Part shown: one piece after another, positions 1 through 11,502 of the stretch
Layout: the number at the start of each line of letters is the position of its first letter
How positions within the stretch are numbered: position 1 is the first letter of the stretch
From: Cotesia glomerata
Taxonomy: Eukaryota > Arthropoda > Insecta > Hymenoptera > Braconidae
Length of the DNA stretch: 64,000 nt
Direction of reading: 5' to 3'
Assembly (NCBI RefSeq): GCF_020080835.1
Contig: NC_058162.1
Location: 27,490,758-27,554,757 of the forward strand
Program-made: the position numbers and the translations under genes
Notes under the pieces: model-generated
Told to the model about the DNA's origin: nothing
Seen by the model: the letters and a program-made list of their open reading frames with translations, nothing else
Databases searched by the model: none

Positions 1-1126
1 AAACAAAAAATTTTTTTCATTCAGAAAAAGAATGAAAATCGAAAAATTGCTTATAATGCTTATAATGGTGATTTTTGCGAAAACAAAGAATTTGAAGCTT
101 CGGGGCACTATGAAAAAAAAATCGCAGCGCTTTGAATTTTGCAGAGATTTTAGGGGACACTTTAAAGTTGGAAAATTACCGACGATATCCGTCGTTTATC
201 CAAAGTTATCCAAATATCCTTAATTATGCGAATTTTTGTCTTTTTTTCAGTCAAAGTTTTCAATTCAAATAAAATTTTTTCATCAAAAGCCGTTCACAGT
301 ATCTTATAAAGAATATTGTGTAGTTTCAAAACAATGGAAAAAAATTTTTTGAAGCCTGTAGACTTTTTTTTAGACGAGAAAAAATTTGGAAATTTTTTTT
401 TTTTGTAGTTTTCTTAGGATTTCTCCGAACCCAAACATGATAAAAAATTTTCATGGTCGTATAGGAAAACTAGACACTTGGAGCTACAATTTGCTTCTTT
501 TTTTTTTGCTGTACGATCATTTTAATCGGAGTTACAGCTCGTTGAAAATCACCTAAACATTTAGAATCTTTTTAATATCCCTTAATTTTTGTAACTAGTG
601 TATAAATTTATGTTATTCAAATGAAAAAAGTTATGAATATAAAAAAAGAAAAGAAATACTCGTTCAGAAAAATGACAAATCTATACACGAGTATTTTTTT
701 TTAATTTGAAAATTTTTGTTTTTTTAAAAATTTCAAGATATTTTTTTAAAAAATAGAATTTTTCGATGAATTTCAGGCTGAAAAATTGAAAAATAAAAAA
801 AAACACTCGTCTAGATTTCGAAAAATTATAAATAAAAATCAAAAAGTAATTAAATTTGTAAAAATTTTTTAATGAAAAATACTTAATTTCAAATTATAAC
901 TCGAATATTTATTATTTGATCTTTTGAAAAAAATCTCGTTTAGAAAATTCAAAAACTTAGACGAGTATTTTTTCAAAAGTGAAAAAAAATTTTTTTTTTC
1001 AAATTACAGGTGTTTTTATTTTTAAAATGGCGGGTGTCGGCTAACTTCACGGTCATTTATCATTTTATTTTTTTGACCAATCAATATTTTGATAACAAAA
1101 TCATTTTCTAATTATAGATTTTATTA

Positions 1127-1312
1127 TGACATTAAAGTTAGCAGTCACTTAATTATTTTTTAGTTTTTTTTTTTTTAAGAAATAAATTTGTTCCAAAAAA
1201 TTATTTTTGAAAAATTGCTTTTAAAATTTCTACATGTCAATTTTTTTTGCCATAATTTATTTGTTAAAAAAATTCTTAAAATTATTAAATATCCGGTAAA
1301 TTAAATGACATA
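1127..1312. repeat. MITE-like element, subfamily B
   Basis: The left end reads TGACATTAAAGTTAGCAG and the right end ATATCCGGTAAATT followed by AATGACAT. The interior has the ACATGTC and ATAATTTATTTGTT motifs shared with other B copies in the window. Confidence 0.6.
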
Positions 1313-1692
1313 ATTTTATTGCTACACTTTTATTTTATGATAAAAAATGAAAGTCAATTTTAAAGATTTAAAAAAAAAAATGATAGAATAAGAGTTTAAA
1401 TTTATAAAAATTTATGTTGAATAATTTAGCATAAATGTAATTCAATAATCTCTTACCTTTTTTTTTACTTTTTTACTCTTAGTTACTGACAGTTTATACT
1501 TTCGAACAACTGAAAAATAAACAAATTAGTCATTTGATGACAATGGATAATTTTTATTATTATATAAAACAGTCTATAAGTATTTGAACTTAGATTACAG
1601 AAAAAAAAAAAAATGTACTTCCGATTTATTATTGAAGAAGAAACAATGGATAAAATATTAAATGACTCGTACACGTGACATCGTTATGATTG

Positions 1693-1696
<4 letters not shown>

Positions 1697-1773
<77 letters not shown>
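1697..1773. repeat. (TA)n microsatellite
   Basis: Uninterrupted TA dinucleotides over about 77 bases. Confidence 0.95.
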
Positions 1774-1774
<1 letters not shown>

Positions 1775-1823
1775 CAAGTACAAGTACATGAATATGTTAT
1801 AAATATCCAAATAATTAAGTGTG

Positions 1824-1829
<6 letters not shown>

Positions 1830-1865
<36 letters not shown>
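1830..1865. repeat. (TA)n microsatellite
   Basis: Uninterrupted TA dinucleotides over about 36 bases. Confidence 0.95.
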
Positions 1866-1867
<2 letters not shown>

Positions 1868-1983
1868 ACTGTCGAATCATTCAAGTGAAATAATCATTTT
1901 TTTTTTTTTATAAATCTAAATATAAAAAAGCAAACAAAAAATAGCAAATAAAATTAAATAAACTAATAATAATTTACGAGTTA

Positions 1984-1986
<3 letters not shown>

Positions 1987-2066
<80 letters not shown>
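1987..2066. repeat. (TA)n microsatellite
   Basis: Uninterrupted TA dinucleotides over about 80 bases, roughly 640 bases upstream of the TMEM120-like start codon. Confidence 0.95.
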
Positions 2067-2071
<5 letters not shown>

Positions 2072-2706
2072 GCTTGTATATATGTAGGTGGATAAATTGA
2101 TGTGTATGTGTTGCGTTATATCTGTGTTTAGTTCCAGTTTTTCAATTTCGCTCATCGCTCATCACTCCGCATCAGTCCATCCGTTTTATTCTCTCCAGCT
2201 ACACCTATATAGACGATATCCGTGTATACTAAAACGTTATAAAAAATCAATTAACTCAATAATTATCAATTGATTCATTACTATACCTCTTCCGGTAAAT
2301 CTATTTATCTATTTTTAATTAATAACTCTACAAAAGTGTTGGTTAGTTATTAAATAATTGTTTTTGGAGTGAAATAATATTTTTTTTTTACCGCGCACAA
2401 ATATTTTAAGGTTATAAAAATAAAATAATAAAATTTTAAAAAATAATTATTAACTGGCAATGAGCTATTTTTTTTTTTTTTTTTAATTAAATCAGTGTTA
2501 TTGTGTAATTATTTTAATCTTTAATAAGATAAAAAAAAAGTATAAAAACTCGCCGAATTTTTTGGTTAAAAATTAGCAACGTGATTGGATGCAAAGGTGA
2601 TCTTTGTTCAAGTTATTTGTCGTCTAGAATTTTCCAAAGTTAATGAGTGACAGTTTTATTTTTATTTATTTTTTTTACCTATTCACAAACAAAGTAATTA
2701 TTCAAA

Positions 2707-4584
2707 ATGATGGACACTGATCTTGATTCGTGCTTGGATGATTGGAAGGATTTGACTAAGGATTATAAAGATCTTGAGGTAATTATTGCTATTATTTTTA
2801 TAAATTTAATTCAGTAAATTTATACTTTATTTATTGTTTTTGAAATTACAGGCACTCAATAGAGAATACCTTGCTAAGTTAGAGGAAATATCAGATCTTC
2901 AGACAAAATGTCTCAATGGAATTTCACATCAGAGATATCGCATGGGTGTCATATCAAAATCTCTAAAACAATTGTAAGTATTTTAATTATTTATAATAAT
3001 AAAATTAGCCGACATTTTTTTATTTTGCTTAACTTATTAAATTCTTACTAAAAAATATTTTTAAAAAATTGCACTTATAGTTTTTGAAGTTTTTAACGAA
3101 TGAAAATTTTTTTTTTTTATTTTTATCTAATAATTCTTTAATAAAAAAAAAAATAATAAAAATTTTTAGATGTCGGCTAATTTTATTTTCATTAATTATT
3201 TAATTAATAAATTATGACACTGAAGTTGACAGACATTAGACATTTTTTTAGAACTTTATAGCAATTAAATTATTATAAGAAGAATTTAATTAAAAAATTC
3301 CACATGTGAAAATTAATAAAAATTACAAGTGAAAATTTTTAGAAGAATTTTTTTATTGTTATTGATTTGTTAAAAAAAATTTTTAAAATTAACAGCTGAC
3401 GGCTAACTTCATTATTATAATAAATTTACTAAATTTTATTTATTTAGTTTGAAAGGTAGTCAAGTCCGGCAGCAAGTTAAAAAAGAAATGCAAAAACGAG
3501 AAGAACAATTGCATGAAATGGAACAAACATTACCAAAGTCCAATGGTACTTATTTATCAATTATTCTTGGTAGTGTCAATGTTTCTATTTTGAATAAAAA
3601 TGACAAGTAAGTTTATTTTTTACTCTATAATTATTTTAATAATTTATAAATTGTTATTTTATTGTTTTAGGTTCAAATATAAAGACGAATATGAAAAATT
3701 CAAGCTTGTTTTATCAGTAATTGGTTTCATTTTATCAGTGATTAATTTATTTACTAACTTTAGGTAAATTTAATTAATATTTTAATATTTTAATATTTCA
3801 ATATTTATCTTATCTGATTACAAAATTTAGAAAAATAATTTATTTTCAGAACATTGGAATTGAGTTTTATGTTTTTATTGGTCTGGTATTATTGTACATT
3901 AACGATACGTGAAAGTATATTAAAAGTAAATGGCTCTCGTATAAAAGGATGGTGGCGATTCCATCATTTTTTATCAACAGTAGTATCTGGACTATTGCTA
4001 GTTTGGCCAAACACCGGGCCCTGGTACGCATTTCGTGGTCAATTTATGTGGTTCAACGTTTACATAAGTAAATAATTTATTTTATTATTTATCTAAATAT
4101 AATATTATTAATTAAATTATATTTTTCAGGCTTTGTCCAGTATTTACAATTTAGATATCAACACGGAGTTTTATATCGATTAAAAGCACTGGGAGAGCGT
4201 CACAATATGGACATAACGATTGAGGGCTTCCACTCGTGGATGTGGCGCGGATTATCATTTCTTCTTCCATTTTTATTCATAGGATACTTTTTCCAATTGT
4301 ACAACGCCTACACACTATTTTGCTTAACATCACACCCCGAAGCTACGTGGCATGTTTCTGTATTGAGTTTTATGTTTTTCATTCTATTCCTCGGCAACGC
4401 AATCACCACAATTTTGGTTATTCCACAAAAATGGCAAGACCGTTTGACAAGCCGGCTGCCAACTGTCTTTGCATTTAAATCCGACCGAAGAAAAAGTCTT
4501 GGAGCTAAAACTCATGATTTAATTAATAATTCAATAGATAAAGTTAATGAGACTCCAATTACTGAGGATAAAAAATCTGACTAA
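2707..4584 (+). CDS. TMEM120: TMEM120 (TACAN/nuclear envelope) family membrane protein, 6 coding exons
   Basis: Coding exons are 2707-2778, 2852-2973, 3448-3606, 3671-3763, 3850-4067 and 4130-4584, giving 372 residues; all junctions are GT-AG and in frame. The N-terminal third is a hydrophilic helix of coiled-coil type (starts MMDTDLDSCLDDWKDLTKDY). The rest holds about six hydrophobic segments, including KLVLSVIGFILSVINLF and a final pair near residues 250-320. The motifs FVQYLQFRYQHGVLYRLKAL and GFHSWMWRGLSFLLPFLF are typical of the TMEM120A/B family, whose members are near 340 residues; the extra length is a polar C-terminal tail. Family members sit in the nuclear envelope/ER, bind coenzyme A and are linked to adipocyte differentiation and mechanosensing. 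The first of two adjacent ATGs was chosen; the second would remove one residue. The third intron-rich stretch (2974-3447) carries two MITE copies. Confidence 0.93.
3003..3192. repeat. MITE-like element, subfamily A, in a TMEM120 intron
   Basis: Left end TTAGCCGACATTTTTT, right end AGATGTCGGCTAATTTTATT. The core AATTGCACTTATAGTTTTT is shared with other A copies. Confidence 0.75.
3214..3415. repeat. MITE-like element, subfamily C, in a TMEM120 intron
   Basis: Left end ACACTGAAGTTGACAGACAT, right end ACAGCTGACGGCTAACTTCA; interior CCACATGTGAAAAT. It lies about 20 bases from the preceding A copy. Confidence 0.7.
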
Positions 4585-5118
4585 TTATTTATTAAATTTA
4601 GTTTTGGTTTTTATTATCTTAATATACTCATTAATTAATTTTTTTTAATTGATTGAAAATATTTCAATTTTTATTTGTAACCTAAAGGGATTTTGACAAA
4701 ACAAAATTTTTTTTTGTATGCATTAAATATGAATATTATTTAGCAAATGAATTTATTTATAATTTATCAACCTCCTGGGGAGGTAATTCTGGATAGCGAT
4801 AAAAGTCAATAATTTTAATTATTTAACTCAGTACAATCGCACACGATTTATTTATAAATAATTTTCTTTTTTGATCACAAAAATTTAGCGTGTAGAAATA
4901 AAAATAAATATTATTAATTTAATTTGTAACAATTCAATAAATTTATTTAACATTACATACTCTAATATAAATAAATAATATTTGGAAACAAATACTGAAA
5001 TTAAAATTTGCTATCAATATTTACATTAAATTACAAGTTATATAATAATGATAATAAATAATTAAATAAAATAAAAAATAAATTTATACAAATTGGCATC
5101 TAGAGATATACTTTGATT
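4585..5118. other. Convergent 3' intergenic region
   Basis: AT-rich sequence between the 3' ends of the TMEM120-like and Mpv17-like genes. Several ATTAAA/AATAAA-type signals occur on both strands; nothing else is recognisable. Confidence 0.6.
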
Positions 5119-5940
5119 TTAAGATAAAGACGTTGGTTTTTTTTGAGTACTTTCAGTAGTTTGATTTTTACTTGAATTATTATTATTATCATTATTATTG
5201 TTGTTGTTGTTAGTGCCAGTAACAGCAGGTACAAGAACTTGGGGTTCTTTCATCAGTACAGTTCCGCTATTAAGTTGACTTGTTTCTAATGATTTAACGT
5301 ACGATAATAGTGATGTCCATCCTAAGCTGCAGAAACTAACATAGACAACACGATTACGCTCCGGAATGAACACGTAGTTTATTGTCTGGAGTATTGGCCA
5401 TACAAATACACCAATCTAAATAAATTTAATTAATAAATTATTACAATGTTAAATAATTATTAAAATTATTAAAATTATTAAATATTTACCCTCCAAGTAG
5501 GGAAAAATTTATTTTTAACTTCTTCAACACATTCCGAGATTGGTTTAAATTCTAACAAATTAATTCCAAAGAAAAAACAACATATTGCTGCTGGGCCATA
5601 AGTAACTTGCTCAACCAAGGCCTAAAAAATAATAAAAAAAATTATTTAATAATAAATATAATTTATTTTATTAAAAAAATACCTTTGTAATTGCAGACCG
5701 CAGATTAGGTTTTGGCCACAAATATGTTGCAATTTTCAACCAAGCAAATAAAGTTGGACCGACAAAAAATCCACCATAAAGACTAAATCTCAACGCATGT
5801 ATGTAGTCTAATTTTTCTTTACCCGATATTTTTTGTTGTAGCAAACAGGCTGTCGGCCAAATTACTGTGTAAGATGCCATACCCCGCACTATTGGATATC
5901 TTCGTGACAATTCACCTATTTTTACAAATATTATCCTCAT
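5119..5940 (-). CDS. Mpv17/PMP22 family protein (Mpv17-like), 3 exons
   Basis: Exons on the minus strand are 5940-5683, 5621-5490 and 5415-5119, all in phase 0, giving 228 residues. Family hallmarks are visible in order: RRYPIVRGMASYTVIWP near the N-terminus, RFSLYGGFFVGPTLFAWLK near residue 50, VEQVTYGPAA near residue 88, and the C-terminal signature VWPILQTINYVFIPERNRVV followed by SFCSLGWTSLLSYVK. Several hydrophobic segments agree with the four-helix topology of Mpv17 proteins, which form channels or influence reactive-oxygen and mtDNA homeostasis in the mitochondrial inner membrane or peroxisome. The last ~45 residues are an unusual polar tail with an asparagine run (NNNNNNNDNNNN), encoded by an AAT/AAC repeat and not part of the conserved fold. 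I cannot decide the exact paralogue; MPV17L or MPV17L2-like is the best guess. Confidence 0.92.
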
Positions 5941-7358
5941 TTTTTTTTTATCTTATTTAAAAAATTTTTGCTACTGCAACAAATGAAAATTTATAGCATT
6001 AAATAAAATTTTATCATTATTTTCTTTGATCTACAGATATTAATTTATCATTAATTAAACAGATATAATATTTATGATAAATTTGTTTGATACTTTTAGA
6101 TAAATAGAGGAATGATGTAATAAACTTGACATTTGACAATGAAAATACTTAAAATTTCTACACACACTAGTGTCTATATAATTATTATTTTTACTTACGA
6201 AAATAAAATAGTAAAAAATACAAGTACTAAATCTTGATCAGCTGATTGTCCCAAGAATTATTAAGTACACGCGGTACTTTAATTGTTACATCAAACAGTA
6301 TCACGTTAGTAACAACAGAGTGTCTGAATGACAACATTAAATAACAATTTATAGCTTTTATTTATTTATCCAACAATCATTGATTAATTATGTGGTAAAA
6401 AGAAATACTAATAATTAAATAAATTTTAATTTGTTTTAGTCACGATTGTAATGACATTGTCCACTAGACACATTTTGGCAAGTTTGTTAATTTTCTCAGT
6501 ACGTGACGTACTTTGGAGCACGTTATTTGTACTGCTCTCTTGTTATAAAATGATTCACCAATAGAATCTAAATATACATATAATTTTGTTGTATACTTTT
6601 ACCGTATTACGAAATTAAAACGCTCCATTGTCGTCTGATTTGTCCTTGAAAAATTAAATAAACTTTAAACTTCAATGATTTTTTAACGCCCAGTACACAC
6701 ACTTACTATTATATTACGCAATAGTTCAAACACTGAAGTTAGCTGACATTAGAAATTTAAGAAAAACGTTTTACAACAGTTTAATTATTATAAAAGTTTA
6801 ATAAAAAAAATTCCACATGTAAAAAATTTTTAAAAATTAACAGTGAAAATTTTTTAACTCATTTTTTTTTTATTCTAATTGATTTGTTATAAAAATTTTA
6901 AAAATTGACAGCTGTCAGCTAATTTCAGCATGCAAAAGTCGCATGCGCGGTTTAATTAAAAAATTTAAATTTATTTTTCTGCTAGATTAATTTATTTTTT
7001 TTATAAAATTGCTTTACTTATTTATTTATCAATATTAAACATATACAGGTACATGTTTACAAAAAAAAAAACATTAAAATTACCGAGAAATTTTTGACTT
7101 AATTGGTTGGTGAAATTTGATATTAATTGTACTATTTAATAACTAAAATTTTTTTAATTTAATTTAACCAGTAGGAAGTGTGAATAGTCCGGGTAATATT
7201 TAATAATTAAAAATATAATTAATAACTAATATTTTAATAATAAAAATATGTTGATGCGATCGAGCAAACTTGAATATTGATTAAATATTAATCGATGCAC
7301 CCAAGTTAAATTATCAATCATTAAAATTACAATCTATCATAAAAATATTATTTTACAT
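5941..7358. other. Intergenic region between Mpv17-like 5' end and E2F 3' end
   Basis: It should include the Mpv17-like promoter (near 5941-6600) and the E2F 3' UTR (below 7358). One subfamily C repeat lies at 6731-6928. No coding exon is evident. Confidence 0.55.
6731..6928. repeat. MITE-like element, subfamily C
   Basis: Left end CACTGAAGTTAGCTGACATT, right end GACAGCTGTCAGCTAATTTC, which are near-perfect inverted copies; interior CCACATGTAAAAAA. Confidence 0.8.
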
Positions 7359-9979
7359 TTATTTAGCAGTGATATCAAATAAGTCAAGTATTCCTTCATT
7401 TTCACTTAAATTAAAATGGTAATCTTTTTCACTCGGTGGCGGGCTCAAACTTAACAAAGGTCCACAGACTGCAAAAAAAAAAATTAATCAGTAACAATAT
7501 TTGAAAAAAAAAAAATAATTAACTTACAATCTGAATAAAATTCTTCAAGTAAACTCGAATCAGGCGAATCCGATCGAAGCTCTGAAAATAAAATAAAATT
7601 AAAGTTTCAATAGATTAAAAAATTAAATAGAGTAATTATTAAAAATACATACTTGTACTGAGACCGCTGAGCAATATTTTAGTTTCTAATAAATCGGTTT
7701 CTTCTGCTTCTTCATCTTCGTCAGACATTGTTTCTTTGTCTCTACTTCTACTCAATCTAAAAAAAATAAATACACAATTAATTATATATATTAATTAAAT
7801 AAAATAATGAAAATGAAGTTAGCTGACATTTAAAAATTTTTAGAAATTTTTTATTAAAAAAATTTCAATCAAACAATTAAAAAAAAAAAAATTCACATGT
7901 AAAAAACTTGAAAAACTACAAGTGCAATTTTTTATAAATATCTTTTTAGTTGTAAGTTTAATTAAAAAAAAATCAAAAATTTTTAGACGTCTGCTAACTT
8001 CAGTATGAAAATTAAGTTAGCCGACATTTAAAAATTTTTAGAATTTTTTTTTATAAAAAAATTTCATTTGTAAAAAACTTTAAAAATTGGTAGTGAAATT
8101 TTTAAAAAATATTTTTTTTGTTCTAATTTAATCATTAAAAAAAAAATCAAAAAATTAAAAACGTCGGTTAACTTTATTATTATAATTTCAGTGTCATATA
8201 AAATAATAAATAATTATTAAATTTATTTGAAATGTATGATAAAAGACCAAACGAGTTGTTTAGATTTACAACAACCAATCCCCAACAATCAGATAATTAA
8301 TTTATGCTCATTTGCAGATTGTAAAAATAAATTTCCAGTTTACAATGCGATAAGAGCAAACAAATAATAATAATAATAATAATAATAAAATACCTAGATA
8401 ATCTTCTCTTTGGCTGAGGTTCTTCCTTCTGATCGTATTCAACCTTTTCCCTTTTAATACCTTTTGGTTCTGGGTACAACCTCGACTCTCGCATTTTGCT
8501 ATCATAATTTTCAGCCAACAGCGGTTGAATCATGTAAACTTTAATCTCACCAGCTGGACTCTTCAATACCAGCTCGTAATTACTCTCGTCTTTATCATCA
8601 TCATGGATTTTTTCCAAATTTGGTACTTTTAATACTGTGTCAGCAGGTGCTTTTATTATTAACACGCAATCGTTGGGAAACTGATCCTTAATGTCTTCGT
8701 AGGTAACATAAGCGTACTGACGGTTCTTTAAATCGCATTCAATATTTTTTATACTCTGCTGCATCCATTTAGTGTGAGTATCCAACAAATCCTCATGCTC
8801 CTCAAGTCTTCGTAGTTCTTCCTTTAAATCACCGAGTTTTGCACCAGCTTCTTGGGTATTACATCCCGGGCCTGCGCCTCTAAATAATAAAAATACTAAT
8901 TAATTTTTTATAACTAATAAATTGTACCAAAAAAATTATTATTAGACATTAATATGAAAATTAATGACACTTTAGCAAGCGTCTAAAAATTTTTGATTTT
9001 GTTTTTTTTTTAATTAAATTACAACTAAAAAGATATTTATAAAAAATTGCACTTATAGTTTTTCAAGTTTTTTACATGTGCAATTTTTTATTTTCTTTTT
9101 TTTGTAACAATTTCATTAAAAAAGTTTATAAAAATTTTTAAATGTCGGCTAATTTAATTTTTATGAAAATTAATTTAGCAGATATTTAATGATTTTTCTA
9201 ATAAATAAATTAACTGGATAAAAAAATTAGCAAAAAAAAAATGATAATTTAATAAATTAAAAATGCAATTTAAAAAAAAAAATTTTTTTTTTTAAACAAA
9301 ATTAAAAAATGGTCAAGCTAACTTTAATATCATGACATTAATCGGTTGTATTAATTTAGATATTGTTTATAAAACTTACTTCCACTGTATTGAATTTTTA
9401 CTTTTTTTTTCTATCAATCCAATACCTTCCAAGACATTAGTTATATCATAAATTCTCCTTTTTTGTCGAACCTCTAAAATATCCGCGGCCTAGAAAAAAT
9501 TTAATTATTAATTATATTTGATGAAAAAATTATTAAATAAATAAAACAAATAATTATCAAAGTAAAAATTGCGATTTAATAGGTTATGTAGAATGAAAAA
9601 AAATAAAAACACAATAATAATAATAGTCATGAAAATAAATAAATAATTGTTGGCAATAATAGAAAACCTAGAAAATGGTAATAATTAATAGAAAGATAAA
9701 AACAAAAGTAAAGTAAATAAATAAAATGTTTATTTTAAAATTCCCGCAATGAAAATAAATAGCGTGCAGAAGCCATAGGCGGTAGGTTAACCTATCAAGG
9801 TTTGGTTTGTAAATCAAGTGGTTTTAGGTAACCTAGATAAATAAAAATAAAAATAAAAATGTAAAACTTACAACTTTGAGATCTAGAACACCATCCTTGG
9901 CTTTTTGTAAAAGTGATACGAATCGAGTGGTTAGTAAGCCAAGAGATTTCTCAAATCTACTTTGCTGATTGTCTGCCAT
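7359..9979 (-). CDS. E2F4/5: E2F4/E2F5-type transcription factor, 6 exons
   Basis: Exons on the minus strand are 9979-9872, 9489-9380, 8879-8394, 7756-7653, 7581-7528 and 7468-7359, giving 323 residues. The DNA-binding winged helix spans about residues 8-73, starting RFEKSLGLLTTRFVSLLQ and containing the E2F signature RQKRRIYDITNVLEGIGLIE, then KNSIQWKGAGPGCNT. A leucine-rich coiled coil and marked-box region follow (about 80-190), the surface for DP dimerisation. The extreme C-terminus has LLSLSPPPSEKDYHFNL and EGILDLFD, the pocket-protein (Rb/p107/p130) binding region of E2F4/5. There is no cyclin-A-binding N-terminal extension, which fits repressor-type E2F4/5 rather than E2F1-3. Between them, residues ~235-280 are acidic (SDEDEEAEETDLL). 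It would regulate cell-cycle genes with DP and a pocket protein. It shares an 848-bp promoter region with divergent RER1. Confidence 0.95.
7808..8004. repeat. MITE-like element, mixed A/C ends, in an E2F intron
   Basis: Left end ATGAAGTTAGCTGACATTTA, right end AGACGTCTGCTAACTTCAGT. A further copy with the same end combination lies at 60598-60805. Confidence 0.75.
8006..8182. repeat. MITE-like element, subfamily A, directly adjacent to the previous copy
   Basis: Left end AAGTTAGCCGACATTTAAAA, right end ACGTCGGTTAACTTTATTAT. Confidence 0.75.
8953..9163. repeat. MITE-like element, subfamily A, in an E2F intron
   Basis: Left end ATGACACTTTAGCAAGCGTC, right end AAATGTCGGCTAATTTAATT; core TTGCACTTATAGTTTTTC. 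Confidence 0.65.
9163..9339. repeat. MITE-like element, subfamily B, adjacent to the previous copy
   Basis: Left end TTTAGCAGATATTTAATGAT, right end GTCAAGCTAACTTTAATATC. Confidence 0.65.
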
Positions 9980-10827
9980 TATTTTATAATTCAATACGTA
10001 ACTATGTATAACCGTTTGTCAAAATTTTAAAACCACAATGTGATTATCTTCGAAATTGGCGCAACAGCTCAAACAACAACGCTACAGCGCGCCATCTCAG
10101 CCACGTTTATCATTTTTATTATTATTTTTGTTAAGGTGTATTTCAAAAAAGCAGCCGAACTCCAGCGCCACTAGCGGCGAAAAAAAGTATTATAATAAAT
10201 TACAACGATAAAATAAATGTCTATGTTATCAATAATTAGTAACTGTTTTATCTTCCAAACTTCCAAATTGTGATGATAATAATAATAATAATAATTACGG
10301 TTGACATTATTATTATTATCCGTATGATTGCAGAGAGAGAAAAGAGTACACGTATAAAGTACAATATATATATATATATATATATGTTTGCTGATCATAG
10401 TATGTCATATTATATGTTGTGACGTGTATATTTTTTTAATTTCATCAAATAAGTTATAAAAGCATCTGTGTTAAAAAATAGATTCTATTCTATTATATTA
10501 GGTATGTTTACTTAATTTATTTATCATTAATATAAAATTCCGTGTGTGTGTAAATACAAACATAATATTCAATATTAATTGAAGATAAATATATATATCA
10601 TTGAGGTTATACATTTACAGTTTATTAATAAATTAATTCATTAACTTTATTATTATCTTTGAAATTAGAAAACATTATCGCATATTTTTTCTAAACTCCG
10701 ATAAGATCATTTCACAATAGAATTAATTTTATTTTTTTAAACACATTTTGCTCTTACTTTCAATAGTGTTTAATTTTTATTTATTGTTATTAATTAAATA
10801 TAAATATATTTGACTAGGTATTATAAA
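9980..10827. promoter_or_regulatory. Divergent promoter region of E2F4/5 and RER1
   Basis: The start codons of two divergent genes face away across 848 bp. The E2F-proximal part (10050-10100) is less AT-rich and contains ATTGGCGC and GCGCGCC motifs; ATTGGCGC is one base from the E2F consensus TTTSGCGC. A short TA run lies at 10365-10385. TTGACTAG just before 10819 could be a 5' UTR splice acceptor of RER1. Core promoter positions cannot be fixed from sequence alone. Confidence 0.6.
10055..10062 (+). promoter_or_regulatory. Candidate E2F-binding site 76 nt upstream of the E2F start codon
   Basis: ATTGGCGC matches TTTSGCGC at seven of eight positions. Autoregulation is inferred. Confidence 0.4.
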
Positions 10828-11467
10828 ATGATGCAAGATGAGGATCTCGGTGGTCCTACCAAAAGGAATCCTGTCATGCAAGCTTTCATAAGAATATCAC
10901 AGGTTAGTACTTTAAGAAAAATAATTGTAAAAATTGTTGTAATATTAATTATCCTTTATTTTTTAGATATACCAAGGTTATTTAGATCTTTGGACACCTC
11001 ATACAATATCCAGATGGATATTTGCCGGATTTTTAGTACTTTTATTTATATTGCGTATTCTTATAGCTCAGGTAATTTTTATATTATTATTATTATATAA
11101 ATTTTATATTTCATTTTAAATTAATTATTTTTTAATATTTAGGGATGGTATATTATAATTTATGCCTTGGGTATCTACCACCTTAATTTGTTCATAGGAT
11201 TTCTTACGCCGAAAAGTGATCCAGCAATGGATTACGATGGTAAATAATTTTTGACTCTAATAAAATATTATTTTTTTATAATACTAAAGTTAGCCGACGT
11301 TTTTAATTTTTTTTTTTTTTTTAATAATTAAATTATAACAAAAAAATATTTTTTTTAAATTGCACTTACAGTTTTTCAAGTCTTTTACAAGTGAAAATTT
11401 TTTTTTAATAATTTTTTCAATAAAAAAAAATTCTAAAAATTTTTAATTGTCGGCTAATTTAATTTTC

Positions 11468-11502
<35 letters not shown>

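Larger units (their letters stand above)
1..2706. other. Gene-free AT-rich region upstream of the TMEM120-like gene
   Basis: I see no convincing coding exon here. The first kilobase is very AT-rich and carries repeated short motifs such as ACGAGTATTTTTT and CTCGTNTAGA in both orientations near 650-980, suggesting a degraded repeat. A lone end of the GTTAGCCGACAT family (as GTGTCGGCTAACTTCA) lies near 1030-1046, and a fuller related copy lies at 1127-1312. Three TA microsatellites fill much of 1697-2066. The stretch 2070-2700 is less repetitive and probably holds the promoter and 5' UTR of the TMEM120-like gene. Confidence 0.6.

Noticed and set aside
1684..2155. Minus-strand frames rich in Ile-Tyr repeats
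   Set aside because: They are translations of TA microsatellites and carry no gene signal.
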